Positions 11,001 to 21,876 of a stretch of DNA of 64,000 nucleotides are shown here, one piece after another. Numbering within the stretch: the stretch's first letter is position 1; each line of letters starts with the position of its first letter. The notes below the pieces were generated by a model that was not told where the DNA came from, did not search any database, and saw nothing but the letters and a program-made list of their open reading frames with translations. Source of the stretch: Edaphochlamys debaryana. Lineage: Eukaryota; Chlorophyta; Chlorophyceae; Chlamydomonadales. A program made the position numbers and the translations under genes. The stretch covers positions 62,001 through 126,000 of the forward strand of contig JAEHOE010000034.1 in assembly GCA_016858145.1 (NCBI GenBank), written 5' to 3'.

Positions 11001-14000
11001 AGCAAGCTCCTCTGGTACCGGTATACGCTGGGCCAGACCCTTTCTGCTGCACATTGCCGTATCACCCCCGTCCCCCGCCCCCGCGGCCCCCCACCTGCGA
11101 CACGTTCTCCACGAAGGCGCTGGGCTCCACCGCCACCTTGTTGGCGTCGAGCACCTTCTGCTTGACGGCGTTGACCGCCACGCGTACGGCAAAACCATCG
11201 ATGACGTCAGGTTTCCCGACCGCCACCTCGGTTTTGGCCTTCTTGGACGGTTGGTTCTCGGCGTTGCGCTTGGCGGCGGCGGCGGCGGCCGCTGCGGCGG
11301 CGGCTTTGACGGCGGTCCGCTTGTTGCGAATGGACTCGGGGAGGGGGGCGGTGGCGGGGGGACCCCCGGACGGAGCAGGGGCGGTTGCGGTAGTGCCCGG
11401 CTGGGGCAGCCAGGACTGTTTAAGGGGTAGGGAGGGGTGGAGAGCTCAGGATGTGAGCTCAACACACATCAGCGGCCGCCATTACCCCCCCCTCCGTACC
11501 CTACCCCCCGGCTCTCCCTGTCCTGCTGCCCCTGTGTCTGAGGTCTGCGCAAGCCAAGACCGATCCCTCCCTCTCCACAGGTCTCCACCCTCAAGCACCC
11601 TTGCCGTCAATCCGTTGATACTGTCCCCTTGTGTCCATCCCCGCTGCCCCGCTCTTCTTGTGGCCCAGCACTGCCGGTCGGAGCGTTCAGCGGAACCCTA
11701 GTCCGTCAGCCCGCCAGCCCCCCGCAGATCCTGGCTTGTATGAGGGGGCCTGGCGGGCTGACGGACTAGGGTTCCGCCGAACAGTGCTGGGCCAACGAAC
11801 GCCCCTCCAGGCTTCCCGCCTTCCCCTCCTCCCCCTCCTCATTGAACTCAAACAAGCCCCTCGTTCTCCCCTCCCAATCCAAGCTACCCCCACGCGGCCC
11901 CCTCCCTCCCCACCGGCCATTCCACCCCACCTATCCACAGGAGATGAACTTAACCCCACCCCGCCCCCCACCCATTCACCGAAGGAAGGCTGCCGCCCAG
12001 AGCACCCGTGGCAGAGGGCCCCGCCGGCGCTTGTGCCCCCGCCGCCCCAGCCCCTGCCGCCGCCTGCCCCGGCAGTTGGAGCTGCTGCGGCGGTTGGGCC
12101 GGCGGTTGGTTGGGCAGTTGGAGCTGCTGACTCGGCAGCTGCAGCTGGTGCGGCAGTTGGAGCTGCTGCGGCCGTTGCGGCGGTTGGACCGCTGGCGGCG
12201 GCGGTTGGGGGGCGGGCGCCGCGGCTGGCCTGCGGGGCGGTTTAGAGGTTGGAAGGTGGGATCCTTAGTCACCTGCAGTTCGTTCAAGATCCCCGGACCT
12301 CAAACGGCCACCACAAGCCGACATAACTGCAGGTTAACCAGCCCGGCTTAATGCCCACCCACCCAGCTGGCCCAGGTGCCGCCCCGCCGCCGCTCGTCCC
12401 CGCCGCGGCCGGCGGCGGCGCCTGCCCAGGCAGCGGCGCCATCACCGGCGGCGGCCTGGCTGCCGGCGGCGCGGCCGCCGCGTCGCCGCCAGGCGCCGCC
12501 GCCGCCGGCGCGGGCCCCTGTCCCGCAGGCAGGGGCACGGCGCCGCCCGGCAAGGGAGCCTGAAGCTCCGGCGGCACTTGCACGGGCACCGGCGGCGCCG
12601 CGGGCTGCGCCGCCGCGGGAGCGGGCGCCGGCGCGGCGGCAGCGGCGGCCGGCTTGGCCCCCGGCGGCGGCGCCTCCAGTGCCTCGTAGTCCGCCGGGTT
12701 CATCCACTCATTGTAGACCTCGCTGTCCTTGATCCAGCGGGGGTACACCTGGTGACAGGTGTTTGGGGGGGGAGCGGCGGTCGAGTCGCGGAGTAGTGGT
12801 CAGGTTTTCCAGAGGTTTTGTGTGACGGTCCCGATCTGGGTCGGGACCCGCTGCTTGGTCCCGGGTTCCGGCAGGAGCGTAGAGAGACGGCACCCCCGCC
12901 CTAATCAGCAGCGCCCCTCTCCTCCCTCGTACTTCGCCTGAGCGCCCATTGCTGCTACCATATAGTCCCGGCCCACCCCGGCCCCCCGACCCCCGCCCCC
13001 CTCCGCGGGCCCTCACCCGCCACTTGGCCTTGTCGGGCGGCACCCCCCTGTCGGGCGGTGCGTGCCGCGCCAGCACCCACTCGTCGTACGAGTCGGGCAA
13101 CTGGGTCCAGTGGACCAGAGCCATGTCTCCCCTGTCAGGGGGTGGGAGGGGGAGGGGAAAGAGGGAAGGGGGAACGAGGGCGGAGGGGGTGGGTTGTTCG
13201 GAAGGGTCCCACCCGAAGCACAACGGGGCGCTTACCACAACGCCGCACGCCCTCACGCTCTGACAGCGGTGCAGGGCAGGAGCCATGCCCGGCACGTGCT
13301 TTTTGCCCTCAGCCCTTGCCTCCCTCCCGCCCCCCCCCCGCCCCCTTGCTCCGCTCACCGCACTTCCAGGGTGCGCATCTGCTGCGGCTTGCCACGCCCC
13401 GCGTCACCCACTCCGTAGGGGGGCACGCACACGCGGTGCGTGACGCGGGGGTCGTCTGGGGGAGGCAGGGGAGGGCGCAGGGGAGGGAAGCAAATAAGGG
13501 GATGGCGACATGCCGGAAACTGACGCCCCCATGCAGTCGCCCTCCAGGGTTTTCCTTACAGCTTTCCACGAGAGCCCCTTGCTTGGTTTATACACGCCTT
13601 CCCTGCCCCCCTCCAGTCCACCGGGGCTGTCCAGCCCGCCACTGCCAGGCCCCTGCACCTGCGCCAAGGTCCTCTGCCCTTCCCTTGAAGCCCCTTCCCC
13701 CGCTCCGCCGACCCCACACCCCATCCCCCACAACCCATCCCCCACCCCGCCCCCACCCACCCCACCCCCACCCCCAACCCATACCGCCCCATCCCATCCC
13801 CCACCCCGCCCCGCCCCCACCCCACCCGGTCCGTCCACCACGCTGCCGCCCATCTTCTTCACCGCCTCGCTCAGCCGCGCCACCTCGTCGGGCTTGAGGT
13901 TGGGCTCGAAGCCGCACACGGGCTGCTTGAGCAGGCCCTCCGCCTCCAGCTCCTTGGTGATGCCGATCAGGATCTCCATGTTCTGCGTACGGCAGATCGG

Positions 14001-16490
14001 GTGGGGGGGCGCCGCGCGTAGGCTGATTGAATGCGGACGTGAGGAGGACGGGTGGAGGGCGCACATGGTCGACGCACAAGCCCAGATCCTGCATTCACAG
14101 CTGCTTCGCCCTTCAAAGATTTAAAGGCAGTAATGAGGCACCCGGCAGGCGCGGACGAGAGCGGAGGGCGCACCTCTTCCTCCAACATCCGCCCCCAGAC
14201 GTCCGCCCTACTCACCTCCTTCCGCTTCTTACACACCGAATGTCAGGCAGACTCCCCCAGACGTCCGCTCTACCCACCTCCTTGCGCTTGTTGGGGTTGG
14301 CCCAGTCGATCCGCTGCAGATCACGCGCCGCCATGATGTCATCACATTTGGCGGCGATGACGTACAGGGCGCCCTGTCAGGGGGGGGGGCCGATGCAGGA
14401 GGGGTGATTCACGGCTTCGGTCGCAGGCGAAGAAGCCGCTAGCCGCAGGCGTAGACGCCAGGGAGGCCATCGCAGGCACGCATGCCGTTTCAGCAAGGCC
14501 CCCGCTCCCCGAAGCTTGGTCCCAGGCGCGGTCCGCAGACACGGCCATCGCAAGGACGTGCTCCACGGCCCCCCCCCCCGCTCCCGCAGGATAAGAGGGT
14601 GGGCGTGAGGTGGTGACGCTCAGTCGTGTCCCTCTTGGCCGTCTTGGGTCCTGGCATGCACGACCCTGGCGGGCTGCAGGTGCCAGGGCGGGGAACCGCT
14701 GCACCGCCTGGGCCGCCGCTCCCCCGCTGCTTCCCGCGCACCTTGGGCGCAAAGTCCCGGAGCAGGGCGGCCGGCAGCTTGGGCTGGCGCTTGAAGTTGG
14801 ACTGAGGAGAGTGGAGGGACGGACGTACCGGTGGGGCGCGAAGGGAAGGGGGTCACGCATGGGCCTTCAGCCCTCTGCCCCATATGCATACATAGTCCCT
14901 GCCCAGCGTGGTCCCTGCCACGAAACTCCCCGGCCTTCATCGCATTCCGCACGACCCGCGCGCTCACACCGCTCCACCCCTGCCCCGTCTCCCCACCGCA
15001 CCCAGGCCCGCACTGCGCACCGTGCTCCTGTGCCCCTTTCCCCGCCCCCCTCTGTTCCCATCCCAGCTTCACCCCCTCCGCACCTCCCTGGCGCAAGCTG
15101 CCACTGGCAGACCGCACTCCGCCCCCGCCCCCGCTCCACCCCCTCGCTTGTACCCCCGCTTCTCGTTCAGGACCTCAGTGCACATCGCGCTCGCTGGCAG
15201 CCGCTTGCCCTCGCCCAATCCCCCTCTCCCCCAATTGCCCTGTTCCCCCTCCCACGCCTCACCCTCCCCCCCACACGCGCACGCACCCCTCCCCGCTTCA
15301 CCCCAACACACGCCATTCCTTGCCCAGCGTGTCCCTTTGCACAACGCACCATCTGTCTCGCCCTCTCATGCCTCACCCTCCCCCCTCCAATTCACACACA
15401 CGAGCAGCCCCCCACGCATTCACCTCCTTGCCCAGCGTGTCCCTTTTGCACACACACCCTTTGTCTCATACTCCCACGCTTCCCCCTCCCCCTCCACATA
15501 CGATCAGCCCCCCACCCCCACCCACCTCCTTGCCCAGCGTGTCCTCCTGGAACTGCATCAGCTGCGCTATTAGCTGGGCCAGCGTGCGGGCATCGAAGCC
15601 AGCCTGGCAGGGAGGAGGAGGGAGGGAGGGCGGAGAGGTGGGTGGAGGACTGGGGGCCGGGGTCGGGGCCCTCGAGGCGTGAGGCGTGTGGCCGTGGCTT
15701 CCCCTGGCTCGCACTTCCACGGTGTCCGGCGGGTGCCCGGTGGAAGCAGCCCCTGCCGCCACGGTCCTCATGCCCCATGCCCCATGAGAAGGCCTCCCAG
15801 AGGTGAGGGGAAGTCTGGGGGGGGGGCTTCCTGCCATACTGCGGGACCCGGCTGCAGCTCGGACCACTCCGGCCAGCGGCCTACCGCCCCCGGCCGCTAC
15901 TGTTCCTGTGCTCTGCGCTCCATGCCCCCGCTTGCTCGAGTTGCTTCTGCCGTAACTAGGAGGCCCCTGGACCTACCGCCCTAGGCTGCTTCCAAGCCTG
16001 TGCTCCTCGCCCCTCCTTGCTCCTGCCCCAGGTAAGAGCCCGTAACCCCGGCCTGAAGCCCCCCAACCCGGGTGTCATGTGGGTAGTGCGGCCTAGCCGT
16101 CGGCCCCACGGCGCCACCACCCCAGCCGCCAGGGGGGCCGTGCGGGAAGGCGGGGCAGGGTGGGGCTGGACGCGGACCCCCGGCGATGGCGACCAGCGAC
16201 CGGCCCCTCAAGCAAGCGATAACCCGCGCCAAGTGCCCTTCCCCGACGCACATCCGGACAGTCCTCCTCCAGCTGCTGCACAACCGGCTCCAGCTTCTTG
16301 AGGAACTCGGCATCCTGCACGCGCGATGAGTGCCGCGTTAGCCCGCGAAAAGGCTCCCGTGGTCTTACGAGTTGCTGCGCTGTAGCAATGCGCAAGTCTC
16401 CGCGCGCTGTCGCTCCAAACAGACTGCATCGCCGACCTCGTAGTCCTTGACGAGGACCTTGCCACTCCGCTTGCCGATCAAGCTATCCAT
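5043..16490 (-). CDS. SWI3: SWI3/SMARCC-type SWI/SNF chromatin-remodelling subunit, 27 exons
   Basis: Scaffold subunit of the nuclear SWI/SNF complex, predicted 1,265 aa. Exons: 16490-16437, 16314-16252, 15603-15526, 14801-14742, 14373-14278, 13982-13826, 13455-13359, 13131-13017, 12748-12363, 12229-11980, 11415-11095, 10837-10751, 10584-10460, 10225-10138, 9986-9946, 9744-9670, 9227-9119, 8805-8745, 8337-8228, 7975-7887, 7729-7534, 7343-7242, 6961-6899, 6723-6451, 6143-6096, 5951-5436, 5180-5043. All phases agree and the sum (3,798 nt) is a multiple of 3. The N-terminal MarR/BRCT/chromo module (aa ~20-260) has [32 protein letters not shown] and [11 protein letters not shown]. Next come a Pro/Gln QLQLP-repeat linker, SWIRM (aa ~625-735, [18 protein letters not shown]), a ZZ-like finger with one Cys replaced by Ala (DIDLCPAAF), SANT (aa ~887-920), and a C-terminal coiled coil (aa ~1,160-1,250). 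Weak points are the first donor (GAG|GTCGGC) and a GC donor after exon 17. Confidence 0.93.
7696..7849. repeat. Exon-start duplication inside a SWI3 intron
   Basis: The acceptor and first codons of exon 21 (7,696-7,733, encoding [11 protein letters not shown]) are repeated 116 bp upstream in the intron (7,812-7,849). The intronic copy keeps AG and frame but reads [12 protein letters not shown], losing the Cys. Confidence 0.85.
9350..9656. repeat. Intronic direct repeat, about 240 bp apart
   Basis: A segment centred on GCTCGCCCCTGCTGTGCC at about 9,350-9,410 recurs at about 9,598-9,656, all within the intron between SWI3 exons 16 and 17. Short CTGTGCCCC-type units fill the space between (9,480-9,545). 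Confidence 0.7.
14199..14292. repeat. Tandem duplication of the SWI3 exon 5 donor
   Basis: The exon 5 end plus donor (14,261-14,292, KRKE|GTGGGT) is repeated 62 bp downstream in the intron at 14,199-14,230 with few changes. The copy keeps an AAGGAG|GTGAGT site that is a better donor match than the exon's own. Confidence 0.85.
15311..15545. repeat. Three copies of the SWI3 exon 3 donor region
   Basis: The 3' end of exon 3 (CTTGCCCAGCGTGTCC on plus, encoding DTLGKE) occurs at 15,521-15,545, and again at about 15,424-15,446 and 15,311-15,335 inside the next intron, in units of roughly 100-115 bp. The middle copy also keeps the GTG donor dinucleotide context. Confidence 0.85.
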
Positions 16491-17854
16491 GGCTGCTGGA
16501 CAGCAATCTGTGAGCGTAGAGGCGCTAAGGCGCGGGTCCAAAGGGGTCCATGTGCAAAATGGTCAACGCGCAGCGCCGGTGCGCGAGCTGCTGGGACTTA
16601 GCAGTCGGTCAGGGGGAGGGAGCTGTGGAATGCAGGTAGCGCAATGCGGGGGGGGACGCTACAGGGCGGGAATGCGCTTGCATCGGAGCCGCATGGCGGG
16701 ATCCAGGCGCTCAGTGCCCCGCCTTGCCCCGGCTGTTCCCACCCCCTTTAGCGTACTCGTCGCCCCCCTGCACTTCTCTCCAGTCCCCAGTCCCCGTGCC
16801 TTTTCCGCCCTGGGAGCCAGCCACGCCCTCGGCCTCGAGGTATAGGAACCATGGTGTGTAAGAGGCACAGAGGAATCCGAATGTTCATGAGGACAGGACC
16901 TAGCCGTGGCCGCAAGCCACTGGTGGACCACTCTGAGCGAGTGCACGGCTGCTAGCTGCGCCAATCGCCCCCTTAATACACGTGCGAGCAGCAGTGTTTG
17001 GGCTTTGGGGCGGAGCGGGGGCGGGCGCCTGCGCGGCAACGGCCGCCTGTAGGGAGACGGCGGGGTCCTGTATCCCGGCACGCCAGCTGTCGGGGGGCGA
17101 AGGTGAGGGCATGCAGAGCCCTGCTGACAGCCAGGGCCACCATCAAGGATCGGGGGTAGGAGGGGAAACGGGAGGGGAGGGAGAGGCTGGGGGAGGTGTG
17201 GCTACCGCGGCCGGCATGCCACACGGGGCAGCCGAGCCCAGAGGAGCCGAGGGCCGGGATCCCTGGAACCGTCACGTCCGTCAGGCCCGAACGCGTAAGC
17301 TTCTGCAGCAGCCGGCCGGCGACGTTGTGTGACGAGAAGCCGACATTGCCGGGGCCTCGGGACTCCGGTAACGCCGGCTCCCGTGGGGGCACCCCGACAT
17401 GGACGTGCCGGCCCCACAATCCACTCGGCCGACGGACATGGAGCCGGACAGCCCGCCCGCTGCTCAAGGGATTGTGAGGCCCAAGGGTTTCTATTGAACA
17501 TCAAGCCATGAAGGTCGTGCACCGTGGGTATGGCGCTGGGCACCGCTACTTCCCGGGCAGTCCACTGACAGCTGGGGAGTGGCCGGCGGGCGGAGGTCGC
17601 TCCCCGCGCGACCCTGCAACCCTGCACGCGCGCATCGCGCTTCCATGGTCAGCTTCTTGTCATGCCCGCTCTTCACTGTTGACGATAGACGGGAAGGTCG
17701 CCCGCACTGCTACCCTGCATTTGCCAACGCACGACGGCACGAAGCATCGCCCCCGGCCCCCCGCCATAAAGGCCGACATCAGACAGTCCGTCACAGCAGT
17801 AAGCAACACTCCAGTAACGTAGCTGAAGATTAACTTGGCATACCCTTGACACAC
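16491..17854. promoter_or_regulatory. Divergent intergenic region between SWI3 and the HPP gene
   Basis: 1,364 bp lie between the two start codons. I see no supported gene here. Open frames on the minus strand (for example 16,973-17,467) show no family motif and no conserved pattern. It presumably holds both promoters and 5' UTRs; no clear TATA box is visible. Confidence 0.5.
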
Positions 17855-20422
17855 ATGGCCTTCCTTGCGCCCAGCCGGGTCGGGGCCTCGCGGCCTTGTC
17901 GCCGAGCTCTCTTTTCTGCACCCTCAAAGCCACGCGCTACAAGCCTTGTTCAGCGTAACAGTGTCGCCGATAAGCACCATGCTTCTCCCGAACTCATCGC
18001 GGGCCTGCTGGCGCGATTCGATGGTGATGGCGATGGGCGCCTGACACTGGCTGAATGCCAGCAGGCGATAGCGGCCCTGCAGGTGAGCCCCGGCGTAATC
18101 AGTTCCTTGCGGAGCACATGCGCGGCCCCACCTGCACGAGACTTGGCGCATTCAGCGAATCACGGCACTGGATCCCACACTGATACCGTGGAGCTGAGGG
18201 ACGGCACTTACTCGGTCGCCGAACCCTGGCCATGTGCAACACCCCATTCCTGCGGCATCAACACGTCCCGTTGCCGCACCCTGCCACCACCACCGCCAGG
18301 CACTGGACATCCCGCCCGCCGCAACCACCACCGCCGCCCTCCACTCCGCGGTTACCTCGTCCTCCGCCCCGCAAGCCACCACCTCGAAGCCCAGCGTCCC
18401 CAACACGTGGGAGCTGCAGCTCTTCAACGGCCTCAAGGCCGCCCGGGAGCGCGGCCAGAGCCCGATGACGGCGGTGATGGACTATGTGCGCGGCAAGATG
18501 AACAACAGCGGCAAGGCCCGAGTATCGGCGTCGGACGTGGTGTGGTCCTTTTGCGGTGGGTGGGGGGCGCAGACAACCTCTAGGTCCCAGATGAGAGTGG
18601 CCTCAAGGAACAGGCCGTGAACGGTACGTGACAGAGCCTCGTGAGTTGTGATTCCTCCTCGCCAGCCCTACCGGTACTCACTTGCGCGTATGCAACCGAC
18701 CTCTTGTGGTAGACCTGGGAACAGCGGCATGTTAAGCAGGCCTGGAGCCCCTGAACACTTGATGACAGAGCCGTGTGTGCTGCACCCGTTTCAGCAGCTT
18801 GTGATCCTCCTGGGGCGCCCTACTCGATTGGTCGTACACAACCAACCTCTCCCTTTCCCTACCCGCCCCTGCACGGCTGCAGGCATGTTTGCCAGCGTGG
18901 CGGCTCTGGGCATCATCAACCTGCACGTGCGCACCTGGCCGCTGGTGGGCGTGTGGCACCAGCAGGTGGGGCACCCCATCGGACATGCAGCTGCCGCTTG
19001 AGGCCAATGGGCCCTCTGCGCTAGGACCCCATCGCCACCCCATGACCCCTGAGCGGCTCCTCACGGCCATGCCCCCCCGCAGGGCGTGGGCCTGCTGCTG
19101 GGCTCGTTCGGCACGCTGTGCGTGCTCATCTTCGGGCGGCCGGACGCGGAGGCGGTGCGCATCTGGAACCTGCTGGTGCGTGCACGTGGGCCGGGCAAGG
19201 GGCGATGTGGGTCGGGGCGCCGAGTGTGGGGGCCTCTGCAGCCGAGCGGTGCCAGGCCGAGGGACACATGCGGGAACGCCATCAGGGAGTAGCCACGGCT
19301 CGCATCCCCTGTCCACCCAACCCCTTCCCTGGGCCCCACTCCACCTCTCCGCCTCCCCCCCAAAGGCCGGCCACGTGGTGGCCACCTTCACGGTGCTGGC
19401 GCTGCTGCACGTGCTGGGGTGGGTGGGGGGTGTCGTACCGGTCCCCTGTCTTGATGGGAACACCACCATCAGTTGAGCAACACAGTTTCCATCCTTACAG
19501 CCCCGTACAGCGCGTCGTCGCATCGTCACCGCACCCCGCACCGCACCCCCCACCGCACCCCCCACCATGCACCCCGACCCTTACCCACGCGCGCGCAACC
19601 CTGCGGCCCCGCAGGCCCAGCGTGTGGTCCCGCGCGCTGGCCATGGCGGCCATGATCGCCGCCATGCTGCTGACGGACTCGGTGCACCCGCCGGGGGGGG
19701 CGCTGGTGCTCATGGCGGTGGACAGCGCCGCCATCCAGCGCATGGACTGGTGGGGGGGAGACGGGGGGGCGGGAGGAGGCCGGGAGAAGAGGGGCCTGGG
19801 GCTGGGGGGAGGGAAGGGGCTGTGTCTGGAGGGCGGGGAGGGGAGGGCTTGTAAACTTGCTGCAGGCAGCGAGGCCGTGGGGCGTGTGTTCCCATGGAAG
19901 GGTCTCCGTGGCGAGGAGTTGTGCTCCATGTCCTCATAACCCCCTGGTAGAGACCACTTGCCCAACCCGTCCCCGTCTCTCCCTGCCAGGTGGTTCATGC
20001 TCTACCCCTCCCTCACCTTCACGCTGGGCGTTCTGCTGCCCATCGGCGCCACCGTCAACTGGCTCAAGCGCAACGTCAAGTGAGGCGCGGGCTGGGGAGT
20101 GCGGGGGCGAGGCCGTGGGGGCCGTTCGCCCTTGGGGGCGGAGGCAGCAGCACGGGGCAGGGAGGGCTACAGGTTCCAGGCACGGGAGGCGCGGGCGCGG
20201 TGAGAGGCATGGACGGGTCCCGCAGTGCCCCGGCCGTGGGCCAGCGTAGGCTACGGACCCTGAGCCCTGACGGACCCCATGCCTGGGCCGCCCGTGTGGT
20301 GCAGGTTCGACTGGCCTGCCGCCCCCGCCACGCCGCCCGCGTCGGCGCCCTCCACGCCCTCGCGGCCACCGCCGCCCTCGCCTCCCTTCACGCCGCCCGA
20401 GCTGCGGCCCAAGATGGCGTGA
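17855..20422 (+). CDS. HPP-family membrane transporter with N-terminal EF-hand
   Basis: Eight exons: 17855-18082, 18300-18555, 18883-18965, 19083-19175, 19366-19418, 19615-19749, 19990-20079, 20305-20422. They total 1,056 nt (351 aa), all phases consistent. The N-terminus (MAFLAPSRVGASRPCRRALF) is Arg/Ser/Ala-rich like a chloroplast transit peptide. A canonical EF-hand loop DGDGDGRLTLAE follows at aa ~55-66 in exon 1. Exons 3-7 encode hydrophobic helices of the HPP domain: GSFGTLCVLIFGRPDAEAVR, then TDSVHPPGGALVLMA with the defining His-Pro-Pro motif, then a final helix LTFTLGVLLPIGATVNWL. The tail is Pro-rich. Plant HPP proteins act as chloroplast nitrite transporters, so anion (nitrite) transport in the envelope is a reasonable inference. 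The EF-hand fusion suggests calcium control. ATG 17855 is the first in frame. Confidence 0.92.
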
Positions 20423-20962
20423 GGCAGCGACGGAGCGTTTGAGTATGGGCCTTGACACCACCGCCTGCTCGCCCGAGTGCCGTGTCGACACGACCGACTC
20501 GGCAGCAGGCCACGGCAGTTGGACTCAAAACATAGAGAAGAAATGAAGCCATTAGCGCTGGGTGTCTGCTCAAGGCTGAAAGGGGGAATTTTGTGGAAAG
20601 CGAGCGTGGGTCAAGCTTAGGATGCTGCGGGCGAAACGTGACACGTGACAGAAGTGCATGCACGGGTGGGGCCATGCATATGGCGTGCAGGACGGGGCTT
20701 GCTCTGGGGGCTTGTGATCAAGAACCTAGCATCATTTCGTGCATTAGCAAGGTACGGCGGTGTAGCCTCGCCGGTTTCATGTACACGTGTATATGCTGCT
20801 CATAGGGTAGTAAGCGAATGCCCAGAAGGGCACATTGAAGGGGGATGGTGGCGAAGGGACTGAAGCCATCTTCGGGACTGATGCCATCTTAGCTTCTCAG
20901 GTGCTGACATGCGGCCTCAACCGGGCGGTTGAGCCATGACTGAGACCGCCAGCAGCCATTGC

Positions 20963-20967
20963 TGTAA
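20963..20967 (+). terminator. Possible TGTAA poly(A) signal of the HPP gene
   Basis: This TGTAA lies about 540 bp after the HPP stop codon, and I saw none nearer. The position is plausible for an algal 3' UTR but unproven. Between 20,968 and 21,595 I see no gene. Confidence 0.4.
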
Positions 20968-21595
20968 GCGGCACAGGACACCGTCGACTGCTCATCCCCC
21001 TCAACCGGCTCAACGGCAGACGCAACACATCCAGTACGCGCATCCAAGAAGGGTAACGGTACAGGCTTGCAAAACCCTGAGACGCCGCGGTGCTCTGCAA
21101 CTTACACAGTTGCTGCCGGGCCCTGTCCACAGTACGCCACCAGGCCACCAGGTGGCGGTTCACAGGGGCCGAGCATCCCCAAAGAACCGACTTCGCAACT
21201 ACTCTTCCTCGTCCATCAACCCCGACTGCCTAGCGCCCACCCTTCATGCCGCCATACCGTAGCTCAGCCTGCTGCACGCACTGCCGTCCTGCCTCGTCCC
21301 AGTCACGCCCGGATGACTAGGCAAGGAACATACGGTACGAAAGTGCACGAGTCCATGTCTACAAGGCTTGACCGGTACAGTGAGTGGCACAGCGGATCAA
21401 GGCTTAAGCGGTCCAGCGGATCACAAGGGAAGTGCAAGTTTAGCCACAGAGGCCCTCCCCGGCCATGACTAAGGTTGTGGGTCCTGGCCTGTTCTGCCTG
21501 AAGCAGAACCCTGCTGCCTGAGCGAAGGCAGATGTACCTCACCCCAATCACTCGTGTCCTAACTTACTGTGTGTACTAACTCTAGATACAGCTTC

Positions 21596-21600
21596 TTACA
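21596..21600 (-). terminator. Possible TGTAA poly(A) signal of the MYND gene
   Basis: TTACA on plus (TGTAA on minus) is about 690 bp beyond the MYND gene stop at 22,293. No nearer copy was noticed. Confidence 0.4.
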
Positions 21601-21769
21601 TTGCCCTAATCGCTGGCTGGCTGGATGAAGTACGGGTTCTGACGGGGGTGCGGTAGGGTGTCCGTGTAACAGGGCCAACTGCGGTCTATGGCCTGGATAG
21701 CCAGGCGGGGACAAGCCCCAGGGTGGCGACCCCCTAGCAGTGGTTCAACGACCTACAGTTGGCTGTTGC

Positions 21770-21876
21770 TAGGGTGGTGCTGGTATGGGAGGGCCATACC
21801 CGGTAGGTGGCGCTACACGCTTAACCTCTCTCAGCCTCGGCTCGGAGCTGGTTCCTATTGTAACATCGCATCCTAA
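21770..21876. repeat. Diverged third copy of the repeat found in the lectin gene introns
   Basis: Landmarks GTAGGTGGCGCT, a CGCT.AACC stretch, GGTTCCT and ATCGCATCC occur in the same order and spacing as in the copies at 49,304-49,398 and 49,985-50,081. It lies in the probable 3' flank of the MYND gene. Otherwise 21,601-22,292 shows nothing recognisable. Confidence 0.65.

Noticed and set aside
15300..15545. CRISPR-like spaced repeats
   Set aside because: Three imperfect copies only, overlapping an exon end in a eukaryotic gene; they are tandem duplications.
16973..17467. Minus-strand 164-codon frame upstream of SWI3
   Set aside because: No motif, no link to SWI3 exon 1, and it lies in the divergent promoter region.
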